Origin: Monodelphis domestica
Taxonomy: Eukaryota; Chordata; Mammalia; Didelphimorphia; Didelphidae
Assembly (NCBI RefSeq): GCF_027887165.1
Contig: NC_077230.1
Span: 26,524,625-26,588,624 of the forward strand
Direction of reading: 5' to 3'
Length of the DNA: 64,000 nucleotides
The position numbers and the translations under genes are program-made. Positions 43,850 through 56,919 of this stretch are shown here, in pieces (the stretch's first letter is position 1; each line of letters starts with the position of its first letter). Below the pieces are notes generated by a model. The model made no database searches. It had not been told where the DNA came from and saw only the letters and a program-made list of their open reading frames with translations.

Positions 43850-46733
43850 TGGTTTTAAAAATAGCTTTATTTAGCATACCAAAAATCACAGAGACAAAGA
43901 AAAACCTCATCTATTATGAACATAAACAAAATGTTTAAATATCATAATTTAATGTAAACCAAATGTCTTCAAATATTTAATCTTGTAATCAAACACATGT
44001 TATTTACACAAAACCAAGTTAGAATGACCTCCATAGGTATCAATCAGGGAATCAATCTTGAAGTAATCATTCAGCCACTGAATGAACAACAACCATGCCT
44101 CTTATCCACATGGGTCACCAGAAAATCACTTTACGGTTTGCATAAGATGCAACTCATTTTTACATTCAAAGAAGGCAAGGTTGCTTGTCTTAGAGGTCCA
44201 CAAGCATAGTCATCACAGCAAGGGGGAAGCTTGTAAAACATCCAGGGCTAAGGCTGTAAATTCTACTTCGGTTATTCAATGCAAAAATGATTCAATTTAG
44301 TTAGTTTAAGAAAGGTAGTAAATATAGTCTGCAAAAATAAACCTTTATTAAAAACCATTGAAGGCAAATGCATTATCAATCAGATTGGAAAGGCATAAAC
44401 ATAAAAAATATATTGCTACATTGAATGAGCCCCTTGACTTCTGCAAATGTTAAGAAATTGAGTCTATAAAACTGGATTTTCATTTCTGGATGAGGGTGGA
44501 AATACCAAATCCTCAATGCGTTTTTAAACAAAACAAAACAGGTGGCATTTTTCCCCTTATGGCCTCTTTCACAGACATTTCTGGCTCAAGCCTTTTATCA
44601 GTTGTGTATGGGGTTTTCTCTGATGGACAGCTGTTGTCACTGATTGATATAATTAAAGATTTGGCCTTTCTTTCAAAAGGCCAACATCCATTCTGTATTG
44701 CAGTTTGGATATCCATAAAAAGCAGCAGTAAAATCAAGCCAGGAGTTTAAAATTGTAAATAAATATCATTCAGGCCTCGATTTATTTGTGGTATACCAAG
44801 CTCTTGTCCTTCAGTTCCCTTCTATTTACTGAAATTCTAGTGTTTTAAAAATGCCAAAGACTGAAGGAACACTGGATATAGATTAAGGAATGGAAAGGAT
44901 CTTGGAGGCCATCTAGTCTCACTTGCTCATTCTGTAGAGAAGGCAACTTTATGTATTGTTTATTTATAGCCATGTTCATGAAACTCGAGAAAATAATGGC
45001 CTCAGTGCCCAGGCAATGGTCTGTCATTGAGCTGTTTTGTATCTTCTGAATTTAAAGTCATTTATAACATTTTCCTCTAGGCTTTTGGGCAGCCAGTCTT
45101 TGCTGAGCAAGCAAGCCAGATGTCAGCACAGTAAGAAACGGCAGATGATTGTGTGGAACCAAGGCTGAATGAAATGCAATGGTGGTGGTAAGGTCAAGGG
45201 AAGTTTGTTTGACTCTGTGTGAAAGTGCTGAGAATAAATGATTCCTAGATCCCAGGCAGTGGATTATTGTTTCTAGAACCCCTCACAAATGCACAATTTA
45301 CTTGGTTCATGGTCATCATCTTTCTTGTCTAGGTGCACGCCAAATAGGCATTTATTTTTTTTATCCAGGAAACCATTCTCTTTGACACTGTAGAGGGCTG
45401 GCATTAATGATGGTGTGGAGAAGGGGTGGACAGCGTGGATGTGGGGCTGCCTTCAACTATTCAGGTGGACAGAGCTGATCAATTTTATATCAGTGCAACA
45501 CAGAAACTCACACTTAGAACTGAAGGAACAGCATAGCTGCCAATACAGAAAGTTTGTATTCCTTTCTAAAACATTCTACCTGGGGGAGCACATCAACTCC
45601 CTCCATTTTATAGAGTTATACCTGTAGCACCTCCAAAAAAACATAACAACATGAAAAGAAAACAGTGACAATCAAAAGACCTAGATGAGGCTGTTATTGG
45701 ATTCCAATTTGCCCCTGGCACTACACAGATTTTGTAATCTTTTTCCATCAATAGAAAACCAATATAAAAATCACAGTGCTTTAATTTTTTAATATCTGCA
45801 TTGTGGGAAATTGCCTCCCTGTGATCCTGAGGCAATGACTTCAGCCTAACCTATAACCATAACAAAATAATTCTCCTTCAGCATTTCTAATCTTAATTAT
45901 ATCCCTAAGGGAGTGGGGGAGAGCTGAGTGGGAGGGGATAAAAGTTTGGGATGACGTTAATGGACAGTAAAGGAGGAGGATATTAAGATCAAATTTCTGA
46001 GCAATTCATTGCCCTGTAATAGATTTCTATACCCACTTGATACATTATCTCAGGGCGTAAGGAAAAAGAAAGCACGAAATGAATAAGTATGACCAGTCAT
46101 CTAGAAATACATAAACACTGTTTGGTTCTTTACCAAATAGACCACAAACCCTGAAATGTCATTAACAACCAATTATTATCTTACTAGTTAAAAGTTGTTA
46201 GCACTTTATCACTTATTGCTATCTTTGTCAGAAGTGCCTAAATTTGGATTACCATGTGCATTTTCCATTTAAGATAGATGGGAAATTAGTGAGGAAAAGT
46301 GAGTTCAGCCAAATTTCCTACTGCAAAATTCAGCAACATGTTGCTGGTTTTTAATCTGCAAATATAGTTAAGTGTCACATTTTGTAGCTTCTGGTGAGTC
46401 TCCCTTCCTAAGTAACTAAATAAAATAGAAGGATTTTTTAAAAGCCAGTTACATATATACTGTGTTGGCATTTATATGCTCTCCCATATGAACACTGCTG
46501 TGGGTATCTGCTCCTATCTCCCCACTAGCCAAATGAGCACTGATAAATCTTGAAGAAAAGAAACAAATTCAAAGAAAAAGAAGGAAAACAATATCACAGG
46601 GAGGGGGAAGGGGAGCGGTATGCTTTGAGGGTCCAATAAATTATGTAAATGCATGATTATGCAGTGATAAAGTGCTACAAAATTCTCCTGTTAGTAGTTT
46701 AAAAATAACCAGAGAAATGAAGACTTTTCTGCT
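43850..46733 (-). other. PRRG1: Probable PRRG1 3' untranslated region
   Basis: The 2.9 kb downstream of the PRRG1 stop codon is notably poor in recognisable SINEs and LINEs compared with both flanks, which suits a 3'UTR under some constraint. On the minus strand several AATAAA hexamers occur, at 45351-45356, 44959-44964, 44344-44349 and 43866-43871. The last lies in a context ending in CTATTTTTAAAACC and is my best guess for the distal polyadenylation site. One old MIR-like fragment seems present near 44880-44950. The end point is an inference, since no transcript data are available. Confidence 0.45.
43866..43871 (-). promoter_or_regulatory. Candidate distal polyadenylation signal of PRRG1
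   Basis: AATAAA on the minus strand, about 2.86 kb past the stop codon, at the edge between the repeat-poor stretch and ordinary repeat-containing DNA. Alternative upstream hexamers exist, so use of this one is unproven. Confidence 0.35.
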
Positions 46734-47258
<525 letters not shown>

Positions 47259-48850
47259 CTAAAAACAGTAAGACAGAATAAATCAGAAACTGAAATGGTT
47301 AAAAGAGGACAAACAGAAAAGTTGAACATTCAATAAGCACAGTAAAAAAAAAAATTGAATCCACAGTAGAGGATTTAAATGGCACACATGACCCTTTCTG
47401 TGGGACAAAAAAAAATTGGAAGCATATTGTTGCCTGTCCCTTAATCCTGTTTCTCTACCACTACCATCCCCAAACCCCTGCAATCAATGTTTGCTGATTA
47501 GATCTGAGTCCTTTAATTTTCATGATTGTACCCTATTTAGATAGAGGATTTTTTAAAAGTTAAGGAAATAATGTGATTAAGAATCTTTACAAAATAGAAG
47601 TCTATGTTTCCAAAATTGAACTCCAGACAAAACACTGTTTCTTCCATCATCAAGTCTCTGCTTCAGAATGACTGATTAATTTGGTCCTAACCCAGGTCCA
47701 AAGAGGAGCCCAGCCTGCAGCCAGGACTATTGATTTTTCTGTACCATCCCTAAAATTTTAAGTCAATTACTGCTTTTTTTTCCCTCACAAGTTAAATACA
47801 CTTGTGAAACTGCAGGAGCATTAATGGCAATGGTAATGGGTCCTACTATAGATAACAAGGTTTTAATAACAAGGACGGGTTGGAATCATCAGTGTAAAAT
47901 TACAGAAGACAGTGAAAGTCACAAAAGTGTCAGTGAAATGAGAGTTTTTTCCTTCTGTTTGGTAAAGAGAAGAGAATACTGGAAGGAACTTGAAGCTCAG
48001 TCATTGAGGTAGCTTGTCCTGTTCCCTCCTCAGTAAAATAAGAAGCTCTCTAAGGTCCCTATAAAAATAATATTCTGTGATTTGGGGTTGGACAAGATGC
48101 TTACTAAGGTCCTTTTGAGTTCTAGTATTTTATGGTGCTAAGAAGTATACATTTACTGCTGCTATTATGCATATTTAAAATAATAGATGAAGAAGTATAT
48201 GAGAAAATGTGCACAACTCAATCTGGGCACTGATAGGGAAATGAGAAGCAGCAAGAGTTTAGCACAATACACCTCTTTGCATTTTACAATTACTAAAGGA
48301 AAAAATTTGATCATTTAATGATTCATTTCTTCTCCTAATTATAAAATCAGCCACAGGTGATATTTTATACAGTTGTTTCTTTTTTTTTTTTAACAAGGTG
48401 TTCCTGAGAATGTGCATAAATTTTTTAAAATGCACTAGAGAAATTTCTACTTAAGAGAATACAATTGTGAATCCTTTGAAAAAGTAAACAAACTTTTTGT
48501 ACAGCAAGTCATTATTCCTAAGTGTTATAAGCATCGTAAACCTAGATTTTTATGTAGTTTGCCAAAAACAATAACAAAGTTTGTAACAAATTTTATAGCA
48601 TACATGGAACTTTGTGATTATAGAAACAATACAGAGAAGTTATATTTATTAAATAAACACAAAGCATTAATGATCACTTCAGAACAGCAGATTCTTAAAC
48701 ACATTTGGGTTTTCTTTTTCTTCCATAGTAAAAAGATTGGATAACAAGAATACTGGGTCTTTTTAGGCCCTCTAAAACCAGCACATTTTAGCACATCTAA
48801 AACATCTCTAAAACTAGCACATATACCATCAACATAATTTTCACAAAGTT
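47259..48850. other. Intronic sequence without recognised repeats
   Basis: About 1.6 kb directly upstream of the PRRG1 terminal exon. ORFs of 60-66 codons only. Confidence 0.4.
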
Positions 48851-48854
48851 TCAC

Positions 48855-48955
48855 ATTTCCTATCTGTGTGACTTTGGGCAAGCCATTTAACCCTGTTTTC
48901 CTCAGTTTCCCCATCTCTCCAATGGGGAAAAATGATTTGAACACAGGGACTATAA
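48855..48955 (+). repeat. Type A SINE core fragment
   Basis: ctatctgtgtgactttgggc, then tcctcagtttccccatctct. Confidence 0.65.
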
Positions 48956-49444
48956 GAATACCTAGAATAAATGAAGCAAGACAAACATAAAATGGTAAAA
49001 GAAATGAGTTATGAAATAAAGAATTTGAAGGAGAATTATTAGCTTAGAACATAAAGTATTAAAGCTTAATAAGAGTCCCTGAAAATCATAATAGGCTAAA
49101 TACAAATCAGTAACTCCATAGTAAAACAATCTTAGTAGAAAAAACAAGTAAACAACAAAAAAGTGGAAAGTATCTATTATCAAAATTAACTGACATGGAA
49201 AACAAATGGAGAGAAAAATCTAAGAACCATCAGAAAACCATGATTTATCCCCACCAAAAGCCTGGATATTATATTTCATGAAATCATAAATGAAAACTTT
49301 CGAGGGAAAAATGAAAATAGAATCCAAAACTCTTCTAAAAGAAACTTCAAAGTGAAAACTCTCAGGAATAGTATAGCCAAAATCTAAAGCTTCTTGGTCA
49401 AAGAAAAAGTTATCTATTTCAAGTTGCCATAAAGAAAGAATTCA

Positions 49445-49615
49445 AGGGAGCAGCTAGAATGCCAGGTATCAAATCCTGGGTTCAGATTTGGCTTGATACT
49501 TCCTAGCTGTGTGACCCTGGGCAAATCACTTGCCCCATTACCTAGCCCTTACTACTCTTCTACTTGGAAAATGACACTTAATATCAATCCTATAGTAAAA
49601 AGTGAGGGGTTAAAA
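49445..49615 (+). repeat. Type B SINE, diverged
   Basis: From ggagcagctagaatgccagg through ctagctgtgtgaccctgggc to gcccttactactcttctact, with an A-rich tail. Confidence 0.8.
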
Positions 49616-49814
49616 AAAAAGAAAAAAGAAAGATTAAGGAAAAAGGAGGAATAAGTCTGGATCATCCAAGATTTGACAGCTATAACCATATATGAGAAAA
49701 GATCCTAGAATATGATATTTCAAAGGACAAATAATGTCTTCCTACTACAAATAATATATTCTAAAAAGCTGAATATAATGTAATTCTTTAGGTGAGAAAA
49801 AATAACATTTATAG

Positions 49815-50000
49815 TATGGTACAAATTGTACAGAATAGAGAACTGGATTTAAGAGTCAGAGGAACCAAGTTTAAATCTTTCCTCTGATACTACCTGTGTG
49901 ACTTTGGGCACTGAGACTTATGGGTCTCAGTTTCCTCATTTGCAAAATGATGATGTTGGATGGCATCCCAAATTTCTTTCAGCTTTAGATCTATAAATAA
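49815..50000 (+). repeat. MIR SINE
   Basis: gagaactggatttaagagtc, ctgtgtgactttgggcactg, gtctcagtttcctcatttgc. Confidence 0.7.
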
Positions 50001-50559
50001 ATGGCTTTTAAGTATTACTGGTGAAGATACTGAAGATGACTAGAAACTTGGAAATACAAACATAGGAATTAAGAAAACCTAGAGAGGTAGATATATTTCA
50101 GCAAACGGAAGGATAGTTATACCATTATCTTTTAATTGGGAAAAAGAACTAAGAATCCTAATCTCAAAGGTTACAGAGAAAATTAAATAAGACAAATGGG
50201 GAAGGTATCTATTGTTTTGATGCTTTTAAGGGATGAAAGAAAAGGAATATATTAAAAAATAAAGCAAGAATGAAAATTTGCTTTTTCAAGATCTTGATAT
50301 ATGGTAACATATATACTATATGACATTTTGTTCCAGAAAGATTATGAAATGTTGTTGATGAGGGCCAAGAAAATTTATTGAATAACTGTAGGGTTCAGCA
50401 GAGTCCTGGGATATTGGAATTACTATTAAATATTAGATACAATTCATGTCTTTAAGGGACCTGAAGAGAAGAGTAACAGATATTATTGATAAACATAAAA
50501 AGATTTTAAAAAATGAGTCACTGTTATATGAAAACACTACCTTGTATCATCATAGCTTT

Positions 50560-50665
50560 CTACATGTGCCCATTCATCTAGTTAATATGTATTAAGTACC
50601 TACTATATGGAAGGCTCTGTGCCAGGTGCTGTTGAGGATACAAAGAAAATTAAAACAGTCTCATT
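50560..50665 (+). mobile_element. Old LINE fragment
   Basis: taagtacctactatatggaa and tgtgccaggtgctgttgagg followed by an A-rich part. Confidence 0.5.
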
Positions 50666-52019
50666 TCCCCATGGAACTTTCTAGTTTTTACTCTAAAATT
50701 ATGTATATTTCTACCCTTCTTTAGCTCAAAAGCTACCACTTTCTGCTGACTCATCCCAATTCCACTACCCAAAGAAAATGTAATGTTTTCTCTTAAAAAC
50801 ATAAAGCTCTACAGCACATTACTTTGATGGATTAGACAGCTCTGAACTCATCTAACCATTTTCCTGGAAAAAGCAATCTTTATATCATTTAATTATATTA
50901 CAAACTTAGGGGGAAAAGTCAGTTGGTTCATATCACAGGAGATTACAGCATCTTTAATTAGGTAACAAAATCTCAGAGCTATCTTTACATATCTACCTGG
51001 ATTTAAAAAAAATATATAGTGACAGACTAATTTCTTCAGACTTAGATTCTCCCTTTTATCCCAGACTGAAGATCAAATTAAAGCTCACTCAAATTTAAAG
51101 AGAAAATTATATTTTATTTACATGAACAAATAAGCCCAGTTCACACAAACAATTTATGTACCTTGATAGTCCACATAGTCAAAAAAAAAAACACAATACA
51201 AAAGACTGAGAAATATTCATATCTATGAAAGTGACATTCAAAGCATGATAGGGCAGCATTTTGAAAATAATTAGCTAAAATGCTGCTAGTACAACTTCTG
51301 AGTGTGTGTTTAAACATTCTGTAGCACTCTTGAAGTGTTATGTAAAATATTTAAAGAAGAGAAGATTTATTAAAAGGTTTTAGAAGGTTTTAGATTAAGC
51401 GAAAATTATGCAAATGATAAAAACTGAATGCATTTGAAACTGAGAGGTTGACAACCATGTATTTTAGGGAAAGGAAATTTTGTTAGCCAAAGGTTTCATG
51501 TCAGGCTTTTCAAAACCAAATGAAACACTTCTTACAAGTTTATAAAAATGTTTGGTAAGTTTATTTATTATAAGCAATGGTTCTCTAGGAAGCAGAGCAG
51601 GGAGTAAGATATACCTGAAGTGAAGGTCATTTAATAAACAAAATATATCAATAAATCCTAAAGAAAAAAAAAGTGGGGAGTGGGTAAAAATGATCAGGAG
51701 GATTTTTAACTATATCTATTTTCTATTCTCAACTTCCAACCTAAAAAAAGGAAATGAATATCACTAGCAAAATGAAAGCCAAAAGGTCTCACCAATACAG
51801 ATTTTTAAAAAATATCATATCTGGACATTTTACTCTAATATTCTAACCGGTAGATCTAGTCACAATTGCATCTGAGTCAGGACCTCGCTAGCAAAGTTTG
51901 AAAGTGGGATGGATCTTTCACTAATTCTTTCATGCTGAGAACTGATATTCCTGAAAATGTTGCTGTAGAGCCTATTAGATTTGTCCTTTCTTTCCTAAAC
52001 TGCAAGAAAGGCCTTCCAC
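50666..52019. other. Unassigned intronic sequence
   Basis: About 1.35 kb with no recognised repeat or ORF of note. Confidence 0.4.
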
Positions 52020-52155
52020 CTCTGATAATTACTATTTGCATAAGCCTTGGGTGAAATACTTAACCTCCTTGAGCTTCAGTTTTCTCTTCTGCAAAATGTG
52101 GAGGTTAGACTAGACGACCCGTGATCATCCTTTGAGCTCCAGCTCTGTAATCATA
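52020..52155 (+). repeat. MIR SINE fragment
   Basis: cttgagcttcagttttctct and gaggttagactagacgaccc. Confidence 0.65.
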
Positions 52156-52759
52156 TGTATAGCCACTTTTAAGAGTAGGAGGAATCAATCTTGATTATTT
52201 ACATCTTTTGCAACCCCTTGATTCTTATCTCGACTCTCCTTTGCACAATGTAATTTCCTACTTATATATGGTAAATCCATTTATTTGGAAGTTATTCCAG
52301 TTCAGGTACAGGGCCAACTTTACACAGATAAAACAGGCAGTTTCCTCTGTAGTATGATTTGGGGAATACTAAGAAGACTCCTGCTACTTGGCAATCTCTC
52401 TCCCTTTTAGGTGCCTCAGGGTCTGACATTCACAATTTATTTCTCTTTTTTAAATACTTTACCTCTCCTTAAAATTACTTTTTTTCTGAGATTGCCAATT
52501 GAAGTCATTAATATCATAGTATGAATTAATCAGGTCATAAAAGATCATTAAAAAAGACCAAGAAAGCATATTAGTCTTGATAATAGAGAAGTAGAATGAA
52601 AGTAGGGTGGAAATACAAAAAAGACAGATCTAGGAGGTAAATTAATAATGAAAAATTAAAGTTCCTAATAGGAAAACTTCTCAACTGCATAGGATTGATC
52701 CTAAACAATTTTTGAGGAGCAAAAAGTTAAAATGAAAAGCATAACTCATAATTTTAAAA

Positions 52760-53015
52760 TTTAAAGATGTAATTCAGTCACTTTTCAGTTATATCCAACT
52801 CTTCCTGATCTCAATGTGTTTTTTTTTTTTTTGGCAAAGATACTGGGGTGGCTTGCCATTTTTCTTCTCTAGCTTATTTTCAGAGGCAAACAGAGTTAAG
52901 TGACTTTCCCAAGGTCACACAGCTAGTGTATAGGGCCAGATTTGAACTAAAAAAGATGAGTCTTCCTAATTCCAGGCCCAGCATTCTATCCACTTTACCA
53001 TCTAGCTGCCCTATT
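52760..53015 (-). repeat. Type A SINE, minus strand
   Basis: From cacttttcagttatatccaa to actttaccatctagctgccc, near full length. The 64-codon plus ORF here is antisense to it. Confidence 0.85.
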
Positions 53016-53429
53016 ACAGGATTTGGACTTATTAGGCATTGAAATTACCAACTGATTTAATTCACTTTTCCCCTATAAAAATCACAAAATTATAATTCTT
53101 CTCAATCAATAAACATAGGCACAGGATTTGGACAGGACTCCTTTCTCTTTCACCTCCCCATATTCCTAGCTTGGTAAACTCTCTGCTGCCTTACAAAATA
53201 TTCCCACCATCTAAATGAATATGTTGAGAGGCTATAAATCACTATCAACATTTCAGACTGTCATGAAGGAAATTCCATTCTGCTAGATGAACCCTTCCTA
53301 GCTTAGGCCCAGAGAATGATGGAACCCTGCTGGCTGACTATGGCCAATGGAAGTGAGTTTTATTTTTTCATCTGTTCCCCATCCTCCAAACCAAATACAT
53401 AAAGTGGAGTTTAAATATGATTCCAGCAT

Positions 53430-53958
53430 TCTTGAGGCTATTCTAGTGGTTTGGAATTGGAATGAAATGGGAATCTTGTAATCCATGTAACAGTAAATAG
53501 AAGGAAGTTTATTTAGTTTTCACAACATGAAAAAGATTATTCAGTTAATCTGCAGCATTGATTAAGTTCAGTCCAGTTTCCCTGCCCTCTGTGCTTGGCC
53601 ATGTCTGCACACTAGTCAAAAATCATGTCTCAATTCTGAGGGAGGAGATTCAGATAATGTCTGCACTGGGGTTTTTTGTACTTAGTTCACAAGGAAGCCG
53701 GATCTGTGATCTGAACCACAGACTCCTGGGCCAATTAAATCTTTTTTTCTCCAATTTTAAACATTATTTCTATTTGGTCAATTTCAAACATTATTCATTG
53801 AATACAAAAATCATTTTCTTTTTCTCCCACCCCTCCCATAGCCGATGTGCGATTCCACTGGGTATCATGTGTCCTTGATCTGAACCCATTTCCATGTTGT
53901 TGGGCCAATTAAATCTTAAGGACAATCCAGTCACCTTTTAAGCCAAAATGAGTTAGCC
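53430..53958 (-). mobile_element. LTR-like repeat, copy 1 (split by an L1 insertion)
   Basis: Direct partner of 54354-54702: both carry gaatgaaatg, a ttttatttag that reads as TAAATAAAA on the minus strand, a ccaattaa-tctt and an accttttaag. Minus orientation is preferred because of the polyadenylation-like signal. Outer ends are uncertain. Confidence 0.45.
53742..53900 (-). mobile_element. Short 5'-truncated L1 insertion with 16-17 bp target-site duplication
   Basis: The poly-T start (complement of a poly-A tail) at 53742 and the end at 53900 are flanked by tgggccaattaaatctt at 53727-53743 and 53901-53917, identical in both places. Inside is L1 3' text (ttctcccacccctcccatag, gtatcatgtgtccttgatct). 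Confidence 0.8.
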
Positions 53959-53992
53959 TTCATGGATAGATGTTGTTCCTATGATATACTCA

Positions 53993-54181
53993 CTATGCCT
54001 TGGTGACAAGTTCATAGAGGACTTCTAGAAGGTCTTTCCAAAGCTTGTAAAAAGCTAGCAGAAAGAGCACAAAACAAACAAAAAATAAACAAAAATTTAA
54101 AAGCACCATAATAGTCTCCAGAAGAAACAACAGAATGTGGAGAACAAAGACTTTCACTCTGCTGATGCTGGCACCCATCAT
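53993..54181 (-). pseudogene. Short hydrophobic ORF between LTR-like repeats
   Basis: A 62-codon minus-strand frame, dominated by a long run of Leu, Phe, Val and Cys with basic and acidic residues only at the two ends. It looks like a membrane segment with a short tail. It lies just upstream, in minus orientation, of the LTR-like copy at 53430-53958, where an envelope or accessory remnant of an old retroviral element would sit. No other viral gene is seen, so it could also be a chance ORF in T-rich sequence. No function is proposed. Confidence 0.3.
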
Positions 54182-54353
54182 GGTGCCCTAATGCCAGAAT
54201 TATCACCCCAAGACATGCCACTTCAGGACTTCTATATCACAACCTCTGATCCACCAGGATTCTCCTTTATCCTCATTACACTATTTTAACTTCAATTATA
54301 AGATCATTCCAATCTATTCATGAGGACTAATGTCATATTTTATAACCAGATCT

Positions 54354-54702
54354 GACTGAGGCTGGCATGGAGGTTCTGAATAGGAATGAAATGAAACATT
54401 ACTAGATCTTCTAATAGTTAAAAAAGGGATTTTATTTAGCCTTAGGATGGAAAGGATATTCAGCAAGGATACAGCACTGATTCTATAAAGTGCTGCTTCC
54501 TTGACTTGGCACTGGTCATCTCTAGTACTAGTCAAAAGTGTCTATTGTGCCTGAGGTAATAGGAGACATTTATTACTAGCTTTACAGGCTTTTGTATTCA
54601 AGTTGCCAGGAAGCTATGTCAGAAAATCGAGTTTCAGTCTCTTGGACCAATTAAGTCTTGAAAATGATTTCTATACCTTTTAAGAAAAAAACTAGAATAG
54701 CC
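54354..54702 (-). mobile_element. LTR-like repeat, copy 2
   Basis: Second copy of the pair with 53430-53958, about 0.92 kb apart and in the same orientation. Identity by eye is about 65-70 %, so the pair is old or only distantly related. Confidence 0.45.
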
Positions 54703-55029
54703 TGTGGAGCAGATGATGCTTCTACAACATTCCAAGAGGCAGGGAAGATGCCTGTCACAAAGTTTTCTTGTTGCTTCAGATTTGGAGTTGAGAGTGATAT
54801 GGGAAATCTTGACAGTAAAGGCTTAATGAGATGTCTATTTTAAAAGCCTTGAAGCATGTAGTACGTTAGTGCAGCCTGCTCACTCTGGAGTATCCCTCCA
54901 CAAAGCCCATCTCCACTTTCCCCATTAGTGAAGTTCCTTCTGGAGCCTCCATTCTGTGAAGGGGTTCAGGCCAACCACCCTTCATTGCCCTGATGTCCTG
55001 TTACTGACTTTCTATATTTCAAAATCACC
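54703..55029. other. Unassigned intronic sequence
   Basis: No recognised repeat or gene. Confidence 0.4.
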
Positions 55030-55212
55030 CCTTCTTTTCCCTTCTGCTTCTCACCTCTCATTTGTGTGCTGTCTCCTCCCATTAGAAGGTAAGATCACTT
55101 ACTGAAGGGATTTTTTTCTTTGCTTTTATTTTTTCTACCTGGTACTTAGATCAGTCTCAGTCACAAAATAAGGACTTAATGAATCAGTCCTTCCTCCTTG
55201 CCTTCCTTAGTT
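55030..55212 (+). mobile_element. L2 LINE 3' end fragment
   Basis: ctgtctcctcccattagaag, ctacctggtacttagatcag and an end at aaggacttaatgaatc. Confidence 0.65.
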
Positions 55213-55492
55213 ACACCATTTAAGTAGATAGCTACTGGACAGTAGAAAGTATGGCACAACAGAAAGATCAACATAAGGAAAATTAGAACGCACTGTTCTA
55301 GTACCATGGACCTCAGGTGACATCTATAAAATTAGATTAGATGATCCCTGAGATATGTCTGGGATACAACAGGCACTTTACGTATATTTATTTCCTTCCC
55401 TTCCTCCTTTTAAAGCTCTAAGTATCTATGAATACATCCCAGCCTATATTCTCAAAACATAAATTAGATTAGAAAAATAATCTTCAGACCAA

Positions 55493-55705
55493 GGATTCTT
55501 AACCTATTTTGTTTCCATGAATTCCTTTGGTAGCCTAGTGAAGTTTATGGACCCCTTCTCAGAAAAATGTGTTTCCATGCATAAAATACAAAGGATTACA
55601 AAGAAAATAAATGATTATGTGGAAATACACATCAAAATGTTTTTAAAACAAATTCACAGACCTCAAGAAGTACTTCTTTAGACTCTTCATAGTAAATGGG
55701 GTTTA
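55493..55705 (+). mobile_element. Old interspersed repeat, copy 2 (possible DNA transposon)
   Basis: caaggattcttaacctattt at one end and cctcaagaagtacttcttta at the other. The middle shares ggaccccttctcagaaaaat with 42665-42815. Confidence 0.5.
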
Positions 55706-55889
55706 GTAACAGGTATATGACCCAAAATTCAGAAAAGGTCATTCTTAAAACTTTGACAAGAGATTTTAAAAGTTCCAAAATGCTATAACAATAAAACATC
55801 CTAGAAATATACTTATTGGAATGTAATAAGAACTGTGAAGGTTCTCATCTCACCAAATTACTTCTAGCTGTCTGTGTACACAAAAAAGT

Positions 55890-56610
55890 AATTATCACTC
55901 CTGAGCTTCAGACTCCTTTCACCAACTGCTGACTGGACACTCAGATTGGATGTCCCAGAAATACCTGAAGCTCAATGTGTTTGAAACTGAACTCATTATC
56001 TACCTCACCCTACAAAACCCTCTCTCCTTCCAAACTTCCCTATTGCTATCAATGATGCCTCTATCAGGGGCAGCTAGATGACAGATGAGCTAGAGTCAAT
56101 CCTGGAGTTAGGAGGACGTGGGTTCAAATATGGCCTCAGACACTTCCTTACTATGTGACCCTGGGCAAGTCACTTAATCCTCTTTGCCTAGCCACTGTCC
56201 TTCTGTCTTAGAGATGTTACTAAGTCAGAAAGTAGGTTTAAAAAGTAAATAAAGATGCTCCAAACTTCGGGGTTCATAACCTCAGCATTATCCATGACTA
56301 TTCACTGTATCACTCTACATATCCATTAACTGACAAATCTGGCTATTTCTATCTCTATAATATCTCTCAAATATAGCCCCATCTCTCCACTCACAGCTAC
56401 CACATTAGTTCAAGCCATAATCAATTATCTCATATTATTCCAATAGACTCCTAATTGGTCTCCCAGCTCTAAGTCTCTCTCTATGGTCCTCCATCCTACA
56501 CAATGCAACCAAGCCCATGCCTCCCCCTTACTCAATAACTGCAAAGGCTTCCAACTGCTTCTAAGATCAAATATAAACTCTGTCTAGTTCAATTTGTTAC
56601 TGGGTAGCAA
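55890..56610 (+). mobile_element. L2 LINE fragments around a SINE
   Basis: L2-like text before (gaaactgaactcattatcta) and after (tccaatagactcctaattgg, ttccaactgcttctaagatc) the type B SINE at 56062-56245. Confidence 0.65.
56062..56245 (+). repeat. Type B SINE nested in L2
   Basis: From caggggcagctagatgacag through actatgtgaccctgggcaag to ttctgtcttagagatgttac. Confidence 0.85.
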
Positions 56611-56919
56611 AGGGCCAGCTTAAAATGCCAAAATTCAATCAGATACGGTTTTATTAATTATCTATTGAGAGGTCCCTCACATAGTACATATTGCCCACCG
56701 AGACAATAGCATAGAAGAGGAGATTCTCTCAGAGTCAAGTAGCATGATAGATTACATAAAGAATCTGTATTCAGGTTCTACCTCTGACATAAACTTTAAC
56801 ATTTTAAGTTCCAGAGCAGGTACTGAAGTGAAGTGGCATTGCCATTGAGAAATCATAGCTCTGGACTCCTCCCTTGCCTTTTCATCTCTCATGAATACTT
56901 TCCTATAGTTTTAAGGACA

